The translations under genes were made by a program, and so were the position numbers. The notes under the pieces were generated by a model. It ran no database searches. It had not been told where the DNA came from and worked only from the letters and a program-made list of their open reading frames with translations. From Isosphaeraceae bacterium (GTDB taxonomy: Bacteria > Planctomycetota > Planctomycetia > Isosphaerales > Isosphaeraceae): a stretch of DNA of 35,398 nucleotides. Location of the stretch: contig JARLIH010000311.1 of assembly GCA_031291845.1 (NCBI GenBank), positions 1-35,398 on the forward strand. The letters are read 5' to 3'. Below, in pieces: positions 1-8,937 of this stretch; position 1 is the first letter of the stretch, and each line of letters starts with the position of its first letter.

Positions 1-462
1 ACCACCCTGCGCGGCGTGGTCACTCCCAAAGTGGTGCCGCTTGGGACACGAAACGGCCGGTCGATGGCGTGGAGGGCGCCAGCGACTGCCGCGGACAGGA
101 TCCCTCTCTCACTGGAACACAATAACGCCGTGGGCGTTGCGTTCCGTCCGCATTCCCAGGCCGTGCGGAACGGCGGTCCGAACTGGAGAATACGGCTTCC
201 ACACACGGGTTCTCACGGCAGCGGGACGCGATTCGACCTTACGGTCCTCGAGGCGAGCGCGCGCAGTTCTATAGTGAATTTGATGACGAAGTGCGTCGCT
301 GGAGAGGTCACGAAACAAGGCCCGCGGGCGACTCACGGAAGGCTGCGTTGCCAGGGATTCCCCTGCCCGATTCGGGAGCTTGGAGCGCCGCGCGTGCATG
401 GAACCCGGCGACGCAGGGTTCCGGGCCTCAGGGGTCCGCGGCCCATTCGATAAGGAACAGCG
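1..462. other. Upstream region with no supportable gene
   Basis: No convincing protein is encoded here. One forward frame is open from the window edge to position 453, but its translation is rich in Arg, Pro and Gly with no recognisable motif, and the reverse frames are extensions of antisense shadows of the next gene. A good -10-like hexamer TATAGT lies at 270-275, but no matching -35 sits 16-18 bases upstream, so I do not call a promoter. A Shine-Dalgarno AAGGA at 452-456 belongs to the GH57 gene that starts at 463. Confidence 0.5.
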
Positions 463-2655
463 ATGTCGACCGTGTCTCTCGCCTTGATGTGGCACCAGCA
501 CCAGCCGTACTACCCGGACGACGTGGCCGGGGAAAACCCCATGCCGTGGGTTCGGCTGCACGGGACGAAGGACTACCTCGGAATGGCCCTCCACCTTGAG
601 GAGGTTCCCGAGTTCCGCTGCACGATCAACCTGGTGCCGAGTCTCCTCGTTCAGCTCGAGGCTTACGTCAGTGGTACGGCGACGGATCGGCATCTCCGCG
701 TGTCGCGCATGCCGGCCGACGGGCTGGCGCGCGACGACGCTTACTACCTGCTCGACCATTTTTTCATGGCGCATGCCGACGCCATGATCCGGCCCTACCC
801 GCGTTATCACGAGCTCTATCAGCAGCGGGCGCTGGGTATTGATAACGCCGAACAAGCGATTTCGCGCTTCCGCGACCGTGACTTTCGCGACTTGCAGGTT
901 TGGTCGAACCTGAGCTGGATGCACCCGTTGCTGTTTGAGAAAGACCCCGAGCTGGCCGAGTTCCGCGCTAAGGGACGCCGCTACTCCGAAGAGGAGAAAC
1001 AGTGGCTCCTCGACAAACAGCGCGACTTGCTCGGCCAGATCATCCCGCTCCACCGCAAGCTGGCGGATCGCGGCCAGGTCGAGCTGACGACCACGCCGTT
1101 TTATCACCCGATCCTGCCCCTTCTTCTGGACAAACGGCTCGCCCGCGAAGCGATGCCGGACGTCAACCTCCCCGGTTATCGCGACGGCTATCCGGAAGAT
1201 GCGGAAGTCCACGTGAGACGCGCAGTGGAAAGTCATCGCCGCCAGTTTGGCGAGTCCCCCCGGGGCATGTGGCCGAGCGAAGGGTCGGTTTGTCCGGAAA
1301 TCATCCCGTTGCTGGCACGCCACGGCATCCAGTGGATCGCCACGGACGAGGAGATCCTCGGTTGCTCGCTCAATGGCAAGGTCGGCCGTGACGGTCGGGG
1401 GCACGTCCGCCACCCGGAGCTGCTCTATCGCGCGTGGAGGGCGGAGGAAGCGGGTCACGAGATCGCGATGGTCTTTCGCGACCATTCGATGTCGGACCAG
1501 GTCGGCTTTCACTATCAGCGCAGTCCCGGCGAGGCGGCCGCGGGGGACTTCCTCGCGAAGTTGCACGCGATCGGCGACGCGTGCCGCCAGAATCCTGCGA
1601 CGCTGGTCCCCGTGATCCTCGACGGCGAGAACTGCTGGGAATACTACCCCGACGGCGGCGTCTCCTTTCTCCGCTCGCTCTACCAATCGGCCGCGCGCGA
1701 CCCGCGCGTGCGCCCGGTCACGGTCGGCGAGTTCCTCCGCAAACACCCTCCTACCGACACAATTCCGCGCCTCTTTTCGGGAAGCTGGATCAGCCACAAT
1801 TTCGCCATCTGGATCGGCCATCCCGAAGACAACCGTGCATGGGACGCACTGCACGCCACCCGCAGTTTCCTCGTGGAGGAGTCGCGCGACGGACGACACG
1901 ACCCGGAAACGCTGGAGCGGGCGTGGGACGAGATCTACATCGCCGAAGGCTCCGACTGGTTCTGGTGGTACGGCGACGACCATTCCAGCGCACTCGATGC
2001 ACTCTTCGATCACCTGTTTCGCAAGCACCTGCGCAACGTGTACGTCCTGCTCGGGCAAGAGCCGCCGGGCGGCCTCTACACCCCGATCTCGCAAGCGGGC
2101 GCGCACAAACCCATTCACGACCAGCCGACCAGCTTCCTGAACGTTCGGGTTGACGGTCGTGGGTCGTATTTCGAGTGGATCGACGCTGCACATTACGCGT
2201 GCGGCAACGAACGGGGTACGATGGCCCTCGTGACCAAAGGACTGCTCCAGGCGGTCTGGTTCGGCTTCAGCGCGGAGCGACTGCTCATCCGGGTCGATAC
2301 CGAGGGGGGGCCGGCACGCGACCGGCTCGAGAATGTCGACCAGCTCCGCGTGGGATTCATCGAACCGGCTGAGTGGGAGGTCCTCGTGCCGTTCCCCGCG
2401 CAGCCAAAACCGTGCGGCTCGATCCACCACGCGGGGAAGCCGTCGAGCAACGGGACGACGGTCGAGGTGGCGACCGAGAAAATCCTCGAGCTGGCCGTGC
2501 CGTTCGGCCGCCTGGGGCTCAAGGCGGGCGATCCTGTCCGCTTCTACCTCGAGGTGCTCGGCGGTCGAGCCAGCCTGGACCGTGCGCCTCGGGAGGGAAT
2601 CTTTGAGTTGACGGTTCCAACGCCCGACTTCGAGCGGATCATGTGGCAGGTCTGA
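463..2655 (+). CDS. Glycoside hydrolase family 57 protein (alpha-amylase-like)
   Basis: A 730-residue GH57 enzyme, expected to cleave or rearrange alpha-glucans in the cytoplasm; no signal peptide is seen. Region 1 is the HQHQPYY motif near residues 11-17. Region 2 is [14 protein letters not shown]. Region 3 is GMWPSEG (268-274), whose Glu273 matches the family nucleophile. Region 4 is FRDHSMSD (338-345), whose Asp340 is the likely acid/base. A further [10 protein letters not shown] motif follows. The C-terminal part after about residue 560 looks like a beta-rich domain. The ATG has AAGGA six bases upstream. It is first in a same-strand run with galT 31 bases downstream and a second GH57 gene at 5.2 kb. 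The exact substrate (amylase, branching enzyme or transferase) cannot be told from sequence alone. The long reverse-strand frame over it is a codon-bias shadow. Confidence 0.93.
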   Translation: MSTVSLALMWHQHQPYYPDDVAGENPMPWVRLHGTKDYLGMALHLEEVPEFRCTINLVPSLLVQLEAYVSGTATDRHLRVSRMPADGLARDDAYYLLDHFFMAHADAMIRPYPRYHELYQQRALGIDNAEQAISRFRDRDFRDLQVWSNLSWMHPLLFEKDPELAEFRAKGRRYSEEEKQWLLDKQRDLLGQIIPLHRKLADRGQVELTTTPFYHPILPLLLDKRLAREAMPDVNLPGYRDGYPEDAEVHVRRAVESHRRQFGESPRGMWPSEGSVCPEIIPLLARHGIQWIATDEEILGCSLNGKVGRDGRGHVRHPELLYRAWRAEEAGHEIAMVFRDHSMSDQVGFHYQRSPGEAAAGDFLAKLHAIGDACRQNPATLVPVILDGENCWEYYPDGGVSFLRSLYQSAARDPRVRPVTVGEFLRKHPPTDTIPRLFSGSWISHNFAIWIGHPEDNRAWDALHATRSFLVEESRDGRHDPETLERAWDEIYIAEGSDWFWWYGDDHSSALDALFDHLFRKHLRNVYVLLGQEPPGGLYTPISQAGAHKPIHDQPTSFLNVRVDGRGSYFEWIDAAHYACGNERGTMALVTKGLLQAVWFGFSAERLLIRVDTEGGPARDRLENVDQLRVGFIEPAEWEVLVPFPAQPKPCGSIHHAGKPSSNGTTVEVATEKILELAVPFGRLGLKAGDPVRFYLEVLGGRASLDRAPREGIFELTVPTPDFERIMWQV

Positions 2656-2686
2656 CGATCCGAACGGCTCCACGGAGGACCGAGCA

Positions 2687-3736
2687 ATGCCCGAGTTGAG
2701 GAAGGACCCGATTGTCGGCCGCTGGGTCATCATCGCGAGCGAGCGGGCGAAGCGGCCCAACGAGCTCAAGGGGGAGGGGCAGGCGCAGGTCGAGCCGGGC
2801 CTCTGCCCGTTCTGTGAGGGGCACGAAGACAAGACCCCGCCCGAGATTCTGGCCTATCGGGAGCGCGGGACGCGCGCCAACGGGCCGGGCTGGCGCATTC
2901 GCGTCGTTCCCAATCGGTTCCCTGCGCTCAAGATCGAGGGGAACCTGAACAAGCGCGGCGACGGCATCTACGACAAGATGGTCGGCGTGGGTGCGCACGA
3001 GGTGATCATCGAGAGCCCCAAGCACCGCATCAGCACGGCCGAACTGACCGACAGCAACGTTCAGGAAGTGCTCTGGGTCTACCGCGACCGGCTCGTCGAC
3101 CTGAAGAAGGATTCGCGGCTGGTCCACGGCATGATCTTCAAGAACGTCGGCGCCGCCGCAGGGGCGAGCCTGGAGCACACGCACAGCCAACTGATCGTCA
3201 CGCCGATCGTGCCGATCTCTGTCTGGGACGAGATGACCGGGGCCCTCGAGTTCTACAACTACCGCGGGCGGTGTATTTTTTGCGACATGGTGCAGCAGGA
3301 GCTCTCGTTCGAGAAGCGCGTGGTGCTCGACACGCCGCACTTCACCGCCGTCTGTCCGTTCGCGAGCCGCTTCCCGTTCGAAACGTGGATCCTGCCCAAG
3401 GCGCACTCGAGCCACTTCGAGAACATTCCCAAGCCGGGCGTGGACGACCTGGGCCATGTGCTCCGCGACGTTCTGAGCAAGCTCGAACACGCGCTCGATG
3501 ACCCGCCGTACAACTACATCATTCACACCGCCCCGTTCGATCACCAAGAGCTGCCCCACTACCACTGGCACATCGAGATCATTCCACGTCTCACGAAGGT
3601 GGCGGGTTTCGAGTGGGGGACCGGATTCTACATCAACCCGGTTCCGCCAGAGGACGCCGCGGCCTTCTTGCGCGAGGTCGATTGCCGACCGGCCAGCCCC
3701 CAGCGAGAACGCTTCGAACGGACGACGATGGTCTGA
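2687..3736 (+). CDS. galT: Galactose-1-phosphate uridylyltransferase family protein
   Basis: A 349-residue GalT of the HIT superfamily. The family transfers UMP between UDP-glucose and a hexose 1-phosphate by way of a uridylyl-histidine. A zinc pair CPFC lies at residues 40-43 and a second Cys pair CIFC at 196-199. The active-site motif HTHSQ (164-168) aligns with E. coli HPHGQ, where His166 is the nucleophile; here the position is also His166, with Thr replacing Pro. A second histidine-rich strand HYHWH lies at 291-295. Length is usual for the family. GGAGGA precedes the ATG. It sits 31 bases after one GH57 gene and upstream of another, which suggests a role in alpha-glucan or sugar-nucleotide turnover rather than classical galactose use; no galK or galE is present. 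An ADP-glucose-type phosphorylase/adenylyltransferase activity is an alternative within this family. Confidence 0.9.
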   Translation: MPELRKDPIVGRWVIIASERAKRPNELKGEGQAQVEPGLCPFCEGHEDKTPPEILAYRERGTRANGPGWRIRVVPNRFPALKIEGNLNKRGDGIYDKMVGVGAHEVIIESPKHRISTAELTDSNVQEVLWVYRDRLVDLKKDSRLVHGMIFKNVGAAAGASLEHTHSQLIVTPIVPISVWDEMTGALEFYNYRGRCIFCDMVQQELSFEKRVVLDTPHFTAVCPFASRFPFETWILPKAHSSHFENIPKPGVDDLGHVLRDVLSKLEHALDDPPYNYIIHTAPFDHQELPHYHWHIEIIPRLTKVAGFEWGTGFYINPVPPEDAAAFLREVDCRPASPQRERFERTTMV

Positions 3737-3754
3737 CGCTGGGAGAAGAAATCG

Positions 3755-4570
3755 ATGAGGATTTCTTTTCTTTTTTGGAATATCAACGGTCGCGATCTCG
3801 GGCGACGCGTAGCACGTATCGCGGCGGCGCATTCGGTTGATATACTGGCTCTCGCCGAGTGCTCGATGAGCCCCGATACGCTCGTCGGGCAGCTCAACGA
3901 CCAGAGTCACGGTGGCTACTGCCTGCCAAAGAGTGAGGGACGACGCATCCGAATTGTGACCCGGCAATCGCTATCGGCGTTGTCGGACGACTTCAACGAT
4001 CCGATCGGCGGTCTTACGATCCGGAAAATGCGGGTGAGAGGGATGCCCGATCTCCTCTTGGCCGCGACTCATTTTCCGAGTCGACTTCATTGGGATGGGA
4101 ATGACCAGACCCTTGAGGCGACCGAGCTTGCTCATGACATCGTGCGTGCGGAGGAGAGAAACGGGCACCAACGGACGATCTTGATCGGCGACCTCAACAT
4201 GAACCCCTTCGATCCGGGAGTCGTTGGTGCGCAGGCCCTGAACGCGGTCATGACCAAGGAATTGGCGCGGCGGGAATCCAGAGTCGTGAGAGGCCGGCCC
4301 TTCCCGTTTTTCTACAATCCGATGTGGGGGTTCTTTGGTGACCGGACTGACGGTCCGTCGGGCTCCTATTATTTCGCGGGGGCGAAGCCGACGAACCAGT
4401 ATTGGCACATCTTCGATCAGTTGTTGATTCGTCCGGGCTTGATCAACCATTTGGAGGAGGTTCGGATCCTCGATCACGATGGTGAGAAAGGACTTCTCTC
4501 CGCGAGCGGTTTGCCCGACACGAACGACGCTTCCGATCACCTACCGATTCTCTTCGGCCTGAGGTTCTGA
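3755..4570 (+). CDS. Endonuclease/exonuclease/phosphatase (EEP) family protein
   Basis: A 271-residue single-domain EEP protein with no signal peptide or membrane segment. The metal and catalytic residues of the fold are all visible: Asn9 in FWNING, Glu35 in LALAE, His106 in ATHFPS, Asp146 and Asn148 in GDLNMNP, Asp221 in FDQLL, and Asp261-His262 in the terminal SDHLPI. It should therefore be an active Mg-dependent phosphodiesterase or phosphatase on nucleic acid, nucleotide or lipid headgroup; the substrate is unknown. The start is set by GGGAGAAG six bases upstream. It lies 18 bases after galT and 12 bases before the 169-aa gene, with which it seems to form a unit. Parts of both genes look less GC-rich than the flanking glucan genes (about 53-60% in the lines counted), which hints at separate ancestry. 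Confidence 0.85.
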   Translation: MRISFLFWNINGRDLGRRVARIAAAHSVDILALAECSMSPDTLVGQLNDQSHGGYCLPKSEGRRIRIVTRQSLSALSDDFNDPIGGLTIRKMRVRGMPDLLLAATHFPSRLHWDGNDQTLEATELAHDIVRAEERNGHQRTILIGDLNMNPFDPGVVGAQALNAVMTKELARRESRVVRGRPFPFFYNPMWGFFGDRTDGPSGSYYFAGAKPTNQYWHIFDQLLIRPGLINHLEEVRILDHDGEKGLLSASGLPDTNDASDHLPILFGLRF

Positions 4571-4582
4571 ATCGAGGGCAGG

Positions 4583-5092
4583 ATGGCGAGTGCGATACCG
4601 ACGCTTTGGTCGGATGATATCAAGGTGGATGTCGTATCCCCGGCCGCGATCCTTCGGGCTCAAGTCGCCCCCTTGCGCGCGCTGACGAAGGGGATTCTTG
4701 AAGCCGAAATCACCACCGAGTCGAGCGATAGCGGGATGGAGCGGCTTCATTTTGAGCTAGTGGCTCCGCTTCTGGACAACTACCATCACCGTATCTTGTC
4801 GGCTACCTACGCTCGGAACATGGTCTACCCGGTCACCCTGGAAGCGGAGTGCTTTCGCCCCCACAAGCAATCCTATGGGGAATCGCTCGCCGCACTCGCT
4901 CTCGCTGTGCACCAGCGTGGGGTCACGGAAAGCGATTGGCGACCGAAGGCCGCGACCGAACAGGAGTTCATCGAGCTCATCGGCCAAGTATTGCGGTCGA
5001 GCGAGGTACGAGCGATCATCCATTCGCTCATCGCGCGAAGCAACGATCAAGGAAATGGTTCGAGCCGTTCCTCTGCCGAGGCATCAAGCTAA
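4583..5092 (+). CDS. Hypothetical protein paired with the EEP gene
   Basis: A 169-residue soluble, mostly alpha-helical protein that I do not recognise. There is no signal peptide, membrane segment or known catalytic motif. The body to about residue 155 looks like an ordered domain, followed by a short Ser/Asn-rich tail. The start has GAGGG four bases upstream of the ATG. It follows the EEP gene by 12 bases, so the two are almost certainly co-transcribed and translated together. That makes it a candidate partner, inhibitor or substrate adaptor of the EEP enzyme, but this is inference from position only. Codon use matches the EEP gene more than the GC-richer GH57 genes on either side. Confidence 0.7.
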   Translation: MASAIPTLWSDDIKVDVVSPAAILRAQVAPLRALTKGILEAEITTESSDSGMERLHFELVAPLLDNYHHRILSATYARNMVYPVTLEAECFRPHKQSYGESLAALALAVHQRGVTESDWRPKAATEQEFIELIGQVLRSSEVRAIIHSLIARSNDQGNGSSRSSAEASS

Positions 5093-5161
5093 GTTCGCGT
5101 CGTTCTTGATTTATGTGTGGGACGGGTCGCCCGCTGGCCATTCGACGAGAGGCTAGGTTTC

Positions 5162-7345
5162 ATGACCGGGGTCCGCATCATCCTGGCGTTGCACAACCAC
5201 CAACCGGTGGGCAATTTCGGCGGCGTCTTCGAGGCGGCTTATCGAGACAGTTATCTGCCGTTCCTCGAGGTCATGGAACACTATCCGGACATCCCGTTCG
5301 TGCTGCACACGTCGGGACCGCTCATGGAGTGGCTCGCGGAGCACCGGCCGGAGTACGTCGCCCGGGTGCGCGCGATGGTGGCGGCGGGGCGGGTCGAGAT
5401 CCTGGGAGGGGGGTTCTTCGAGCCGATCATGACCATGATCCCCCACCGCGATCGCGTGGGGCAGATCAAGGAGTACTCGGCCTACCTCAAGGAGCTGCTG
5501 GGCACGACGGTTCGCGGGATGTGGGTGCCCGAGCGAGTTTGGGAGCAACACCTGGTGCTCGCGCTGGCAGAAGCGGGCATCGAATACACGATCCTCGACG
5601 ATTTCCACTTCCAGCGCGCCGGGCTGACCGACTCGGAGCTGCGCGGGTACTACCTGACCGAGGACGAGGGAAAGCTCCTGAAGGTCTTCCCGGCCTCCGA
5701 GCGCCTGCGGTACATGATTCCGTTTCAGGAGCCGCACGCGACCTATGAGTTCCTGCGTCGTCTGGCCGACGAGCAACCCGGGGCCACCGTCGTGTTTGCC
5801 GACGACGGCGAGAAGTTCGGCGTTTGGCCGGAAACGTTCGACCATGTTTATACGCGTGGTTGGCTACGGCGGTTTTGCGACATGCTGGTCGGCAACCGTA
5901 CGTGGATCGAGCCGAGCACTCTCGCGCGGACGGTCGACACGACCGTCCCGCTGGGTAAGGTGTACCTGCCGGACTGCTCGTATCGCGAGATGACGGAGTG
6001 GGCGCTCCCCCCGTTGCAGCTTGCCGCCTACCAGCGGACGATTGCGGAACATGGCGGGCACCCGGTGGCCGAAGCGCTCAAACCGTTCCTGCGTGCGGGA
6101 GGAGGATGGCGGAACTTCAAGGCCAAGTATCCCGAGAGCGACGAGATGTATGCGCGGATGCTTGGCCTATCCCAGCGCCTTGCCGCAGCCTCGACGAACC
6201 CGGAGATCGATCCGGACTACCTCGAAGTGGCCCGCATGGAGCTGTTCCGCGGCCAGTGCAACTGCCCCTACTGGCACGGCGCATTCGGCGGCCTCTATTT
6301 GCCTCACCTGAGGGGCGCGATCTACCGGCACTTGATCGCGTGCCACAACGCGCTCGACGAAGCCGAGGGCCTTTCCGGTCCCCGCGTGGCGCTCGAAGTC
6401 GGCGACTTCAATTTCGACGCGCGCCAGGAGGTCCGGCTGGAGAACGACCACCTGGTGGCCTACCTCCGGCCCGCTCAGGGAGGGCACGTCTACGAGCTCG
6501 ACGTTCGAGACGCGCAGGCGAACGTGCTTGCAACGATCGATCGGCGGCCCGAGGCCTACCACGGAACGATCGCGGCGGCCGCGGCAAACCCGCATGACGC
6601 GCAGGTCGTCGCGAATGGCATTCGCGACCGCGTCGTGCTGAAGCATGAGGGGCTCGACCGCCGTCTGGTCTACGATCTGTACCCGCGGAAAGCGCTGGTC
6701 GAGCATTTCTTCGGTCCCGACGTCACGCTTGCCGACTTGGTCGCGTGCCGAGCGGAAGAGCACGGGGATTTTGTTACGGGCACGTACCTCTCGAAAGTCC
6801 AGCGCAGCGCGGAGCGCGTTGCGCTCGTAATGGAGCGTCCGGGCTGGGCCGGCGGCCAGCCGATCCAGCTTCGCAAGACGGTCGAGCTGGCGGCGGGGAG
6901 CCGCACGCTCGACGTGCACTACGTGCTCGAGGACCTGCTTCCCAACGTCCCGCTTGATTTCGCGGTCGAGTTCAACCTTGCCGGTATGGCGGGTCACGCC
7001 CACGACCGCTTTTACCAGGATCCCTCGGGGACTCGGCTGGGAATGCTGGACGCCCACCTGGACCTTCACTCGATTTCAGGAATCGCCTTGGCCGACGAGT
7101 GGCTGGATCTCGGCGTGACGCTCGACTGGTCGCGACCGGCCGATTTATGGTGCTTCCCGGTCGAGACCGTCAGCCAGAGCGAGGGCGGCTTCGAAGGTGT
7201 TTACCAGAGCTCGGCCGTGCTTCCTCGCTGGACGGTCGTTGCCGACGAGACGCGCCGGTGGGAGCTTCGAATTCGCTGGACGCTCGACGGCGTTTCGGTT
7301 CTCGACAAGACTCAATCCGATGTGTTGGCCGCGGCGGAGCGATGA
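5162..7345 (+). CDS. GH57 4-alpha-glucanotransferase
   Basis: A 727-residue GH57 enzyme of the Thermococcus litoralis 4-alpha-glucanotransferase type, which disproportionates alpha-1,4-glucans. Motif 1 is HNHQPVGNF near the N-terminus, motif 2 GRVEILGGGFFEPIM, motif 3 GMWVPERVW with Glu124, and motif 4 FADDGEKFG with Asp214. These match the T. litoralis nucleophile Glu123 and acid/base Asp214 almost position for position. Residues from about 290 resemble the helical and C-terminal beta-sandwich domains of this subfamily. The frame is open from 5117, but the ATG at 5162 is preferred because the conserved protein begins there and GAGAGG lies nine bases upstream. It ends the run of forward genes beginning at 463; the gap after it carries a palindromic repeat. 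Amylase activity instead of transferase remains possible. Confidence 0.93.
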   Translation: MTGVRIILALHNHQPVGNFGGVFEAAYRDSYLPFLEVMEHYPDIPFVLHTSGPLMEWLAEHRPEYVARVRAMVAAGRVEILGGGFFEPIMTMIPHRDRVGQIKEYSAYLKELLGTTVRGMWVPERVWEQHLVLALAEAGIEYTILDDFHFQRAGLTDSELRGYYLTEDEGKLLKVFPASERLRYMIPFQEPHATYEFLRRLADEQPGATVVFADDGEKFGVWPETFDHVYTRGWLRRFCDMLVGNRTWIEPSTLARTVDTTVPLGKVYLPDCSYREMTEWALPPLQLAAYQRTIAEHGGHPVAEALKPFLRAGGGWRNFKAKYPESDEMYARMLGLSQRLAAASTNPEIDPDYLEVARMELFRGQCNCPYWHGAFGGLYLPHLRGAIYRHLIACHNALDEAEGLSGPRVALEVGDFNFDARQEVRLENDHLVAYLRPAQGGHVYELDVRDAQANVLATIDRRPEAYHGTIAAAAANPHDAQVVANGIRDRVVLKHEGLDRRLVYDLYPRKALVEHFFGPDVTLADLVACRAEEHGDFVTGTYLSKVQRSAERVALVMERPGWAGGQPIQLRKTVELAAGSRTLDVHYVLEDLLPNVPLDFAVEFNLAGMAGHAHDRFYQDPSGTRLGMLDAHLDLHSISGIALADEWLDLGVTLDWSRPADLWCFPVETVSQSEGGFEGVYQSSAVLPRWTVVADETRRWELRIRWTLDGVSVLDKTQSDVLAAAER

Positions 7346-7360
7346 CCGCAGGCGAGTTAT

Positions 7361-7385
7361 GTAGGGTGCATTTCATGCACCCTAC
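7361..7385. repeat. REP-like palindrome, single copy
   Basis: Two perfect 10-base arms, GTAGGGTGCA and TGCACCCTAC, flank a 5-base loop TTTCA, 15 bases after the stop of the glucanotransferase gene. No T-run follows, so it is not a classical intrinsic terminator, although the hairpin could still protect the mRNA 3' end. The same core (GGTGCA, TTTCA, TGCACC) recurs at 31125-31141 and in inverted orientation at 31079-31099, which marks it as a dispersed repeat. Confidence 0.75.
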
Positions 7386-7459
7386 GAGAATAGCGTTTCA
7401 CGCACGCCCCAGGAATATCACGAATCCTTGTTGGCTACTTCATCCAGGCGTTTCGGGCG

Positions 7460-8416
7460 GTGAAAGCATTTCTTTGCCGACTCTGGTCATTCCGCTCCGC
7501 CAATCGCGCGTCGCAGGCGCGGTCAGTCCCCGCCGTCGATGCCGCGGCGATTGTGCGGCGTGCGCGGCGTTTGCGGTTCCGGGTTCGACCGGAGGCGTTG
7601 TCGGCCCTCTCGGGGGCCTACCACGGCGCGCGGCCCGGTGTGGGGCTCACGTTCGCCGAGCTGCGGGCTTACGAGCCGGGCGACGACGTGCGGCACCTCG
7701 ACTGGAATGTCACGGCGCGGCAGGGAAAGCCGTACGTCAGGCGCTTTACCGAAGAGCGTTCGCTGACGCTCTGGCTGGTCGTCGATGTCTCCGGCAGCCT
7801 CCGTTTCGGGCCCGAGGGCCGAACCAAAGCCGACCGAGCTGCGCAGGCCGCGGCCCTGCTGGCGACGGCGGCGGCGCAGAACGGCGACCGGGTCGGACTG
7901 ACACTGGTCAGCGACCGGATCGAGGCCGAGCTCCCCCCCGCCGGCGGTGCCCGCCACCTGGCGCGCCTGATCAGGGCGCTGGTCGCGACCCCCACGGTCT
8001 CGAGGGCCACCATGCTGACCGTGGGCCTCGCGCGCTTGCACCATCACGCGCGACGGGCGCTGGTGATCGTGATCAGCGACTTCCTCGGCAACGAGCCGGT
8101 GGGACTGTGGCGGAGGGCTGCCCGGCGCCACGAGGTGATCGCCGTGAGGGTGGTCGAGCCACGTGAAGAGGAGCTTCCGGACGCGGGCTTGGTCGCCGTT
8201 CGGGATCTCGAGACGGGTGCCAGTCGGGTCGTCGACACCAGTTCCGCACGTGTCCGAGCGGCCTATGCCGAAGCCGCACGGGAACGGCGAACGGCATTTG
8301 CGCGTTGGTGTGCGGCAACGGGCATCACGGGGATGGAGCTACGAACGGACGCCGATCCGATCGGCCCGCTCACACGGTTCTTCACCGGCCGGCCGAAGCG
8401 CCGAGGGCAGCCGTGA
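7460..8416 (+). CDS. DUF58 domain protein (Bat/MoxR system)
   Basis: A 318-residue DUF58 protein. The family signature YEPGDDVRHLDWNVTAR lies at residues 71-87, followed by a von Willebrand A-like fold with the metal site DVSGS (Asp109, Ser111, Ser113). Proteins of this family normally work with a MoxR AAA+ ATPase and BatA-D in envelope stress or aerotolerance. No membrane segment is clear. The start is a GTG with a poor ribosome site, and the first 25 residues are not DUF58-like, so the true start may lie a little downstream. Its stop overlaps the next start (GTGA), showing coupling with the small membrane protein. No moxR gene lies beside it; the Bat genes are on the other strand at 22-26 kb. 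Confidence 0.88.
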   Translation: MKAFLCRLWSFRSANRASQARSVPAVDAAAIVRRARRLRFRVRPEALSALSGAYHGARPGVGLTFAELRAYEPGDDVRHLDWNVTARQGKPYVRRFTEERSLTLWLVVDVSGSLRFGPEGRTKADRAAQAAALLATAAAQNGDRVGLTLVSDRIEAELPPAGGARHLARLIRALVATPTVSRATMLTVGLARLHHHARRALVIVISDFLGNEPVGLWRRAARRHEVIAVRVVEPREEELPDAGLVAVRDLETGASRVVDTSSARVRAAYAEAARERRTAFARWCAATGITGMELRTDADPIGPLTRFFTGRPKRRGQP

Positions 8417-8937
8417 ACCCACCCTCACACGCGATCTACGTCCCGCCGCGACCGAACCTCGGACCGGAGCTTTCGAGCAGCGAGCGGTTGCCGTTACCGA
8501 CCGCGATCTCGGTGGCGTGTGTGTTGCTCCTGGCCTCGCTCTGCGCGTGGAGGCTCGTTTCGCGACGGACCCGGGCTCGTTTGCCGGAAGCGCCTGGGCA
8601 GCCAGCGGCCGCGGCGAGTCCTCCCGGCCCCCGCGCACGCGTGATAGCGGGTGCCGAAGCCGTCCGAAGTGCGCTGGTGGACCGCTTCGGATCTTCCTGG
8701 CATGCCCGGACCACGGAGGAGATCGTCGTTGATTCGTCCGTCGTGGACCTGCTTGCGCCGCCGATGCTCGAGGGTCTCGCGGACTTCCTGAGACTTGCCG
8801 ACCGCGCAAAATTCGCCGAAGGGGCCGACACGGCGTTCGAGCCTGATGTTTATGGCGACTTATGGGAAGATCTCGTGGGGGAAGTGGTCGCGCTCTTGCG
8901 ATCGGACGCGGGCGCCAACACGAAAATCAGCGGGTAG
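8413..8937 (+). CDS. Small single-pass membrane protein after DUF58 (DUF4381-like by position)
   Basis: A 174-residue protein starting with GTG, whose codon overlaps the TGA of the DUF58 gene by four bases. It has a short Pro-rich N-terminus, one transmembrane helix at about residues 28-47 followed by the basic stretch RLVSRRTRAR, then a Pro/Ala linker and a helical cytoplasmic domain of about 90 residues. In canonical aerotolerance operons the gene after DUF58 is a DUF4381-type one-pass protein with this layout, so I assign that role by synteny and topology rather than by clear sequence identity. Its last 88 bases overlap the 3' end of the convergent EEP gene. Confidence 0.65.
   Translation: MNPPSHAIYVPPRPNLGPELSSSERLPLPTAISVACVLLLASLCAWRLVSRRTRARLPEAPGQPAAAASPPGPRARVIAGAEAVRSALVDRFGSSWHARTTEEIVVDSSVVDLLAPPMLEGLADFLRLADRAKFAEGADTAFEPDVYGDLWEDLVGEVVALLRSDAGANTKISG

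Noticed and set aside
16..453. A 145-codon forward frame open from the window edge
   Set aside because: The translation has no ordered segment or motif and is Arg/Gly/Pro-rich; there is no ribosome site for its first ATG or GTG.
109..2832. A 907-codon reverse open frame
   Set aside because: It is antisense to the GH57 gene, in which every family motif is present. Its translation is Arg/Val/Leu-rich with no domain, as expected from GC-rich third positions.
2639..3967. A 442-codon reverse open frame
   Set aside because: It lies antisense to galT and has no recognisable motif, while galT has intact zinc and HTH active-site residues.
7361..7385. The palindrome as an intrinsic terminator of the glucanotransferase gene
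   Set aside because: No T-rich run follows on either strand and the same core occurs elsewhere, so a dispersed repeat fits better.
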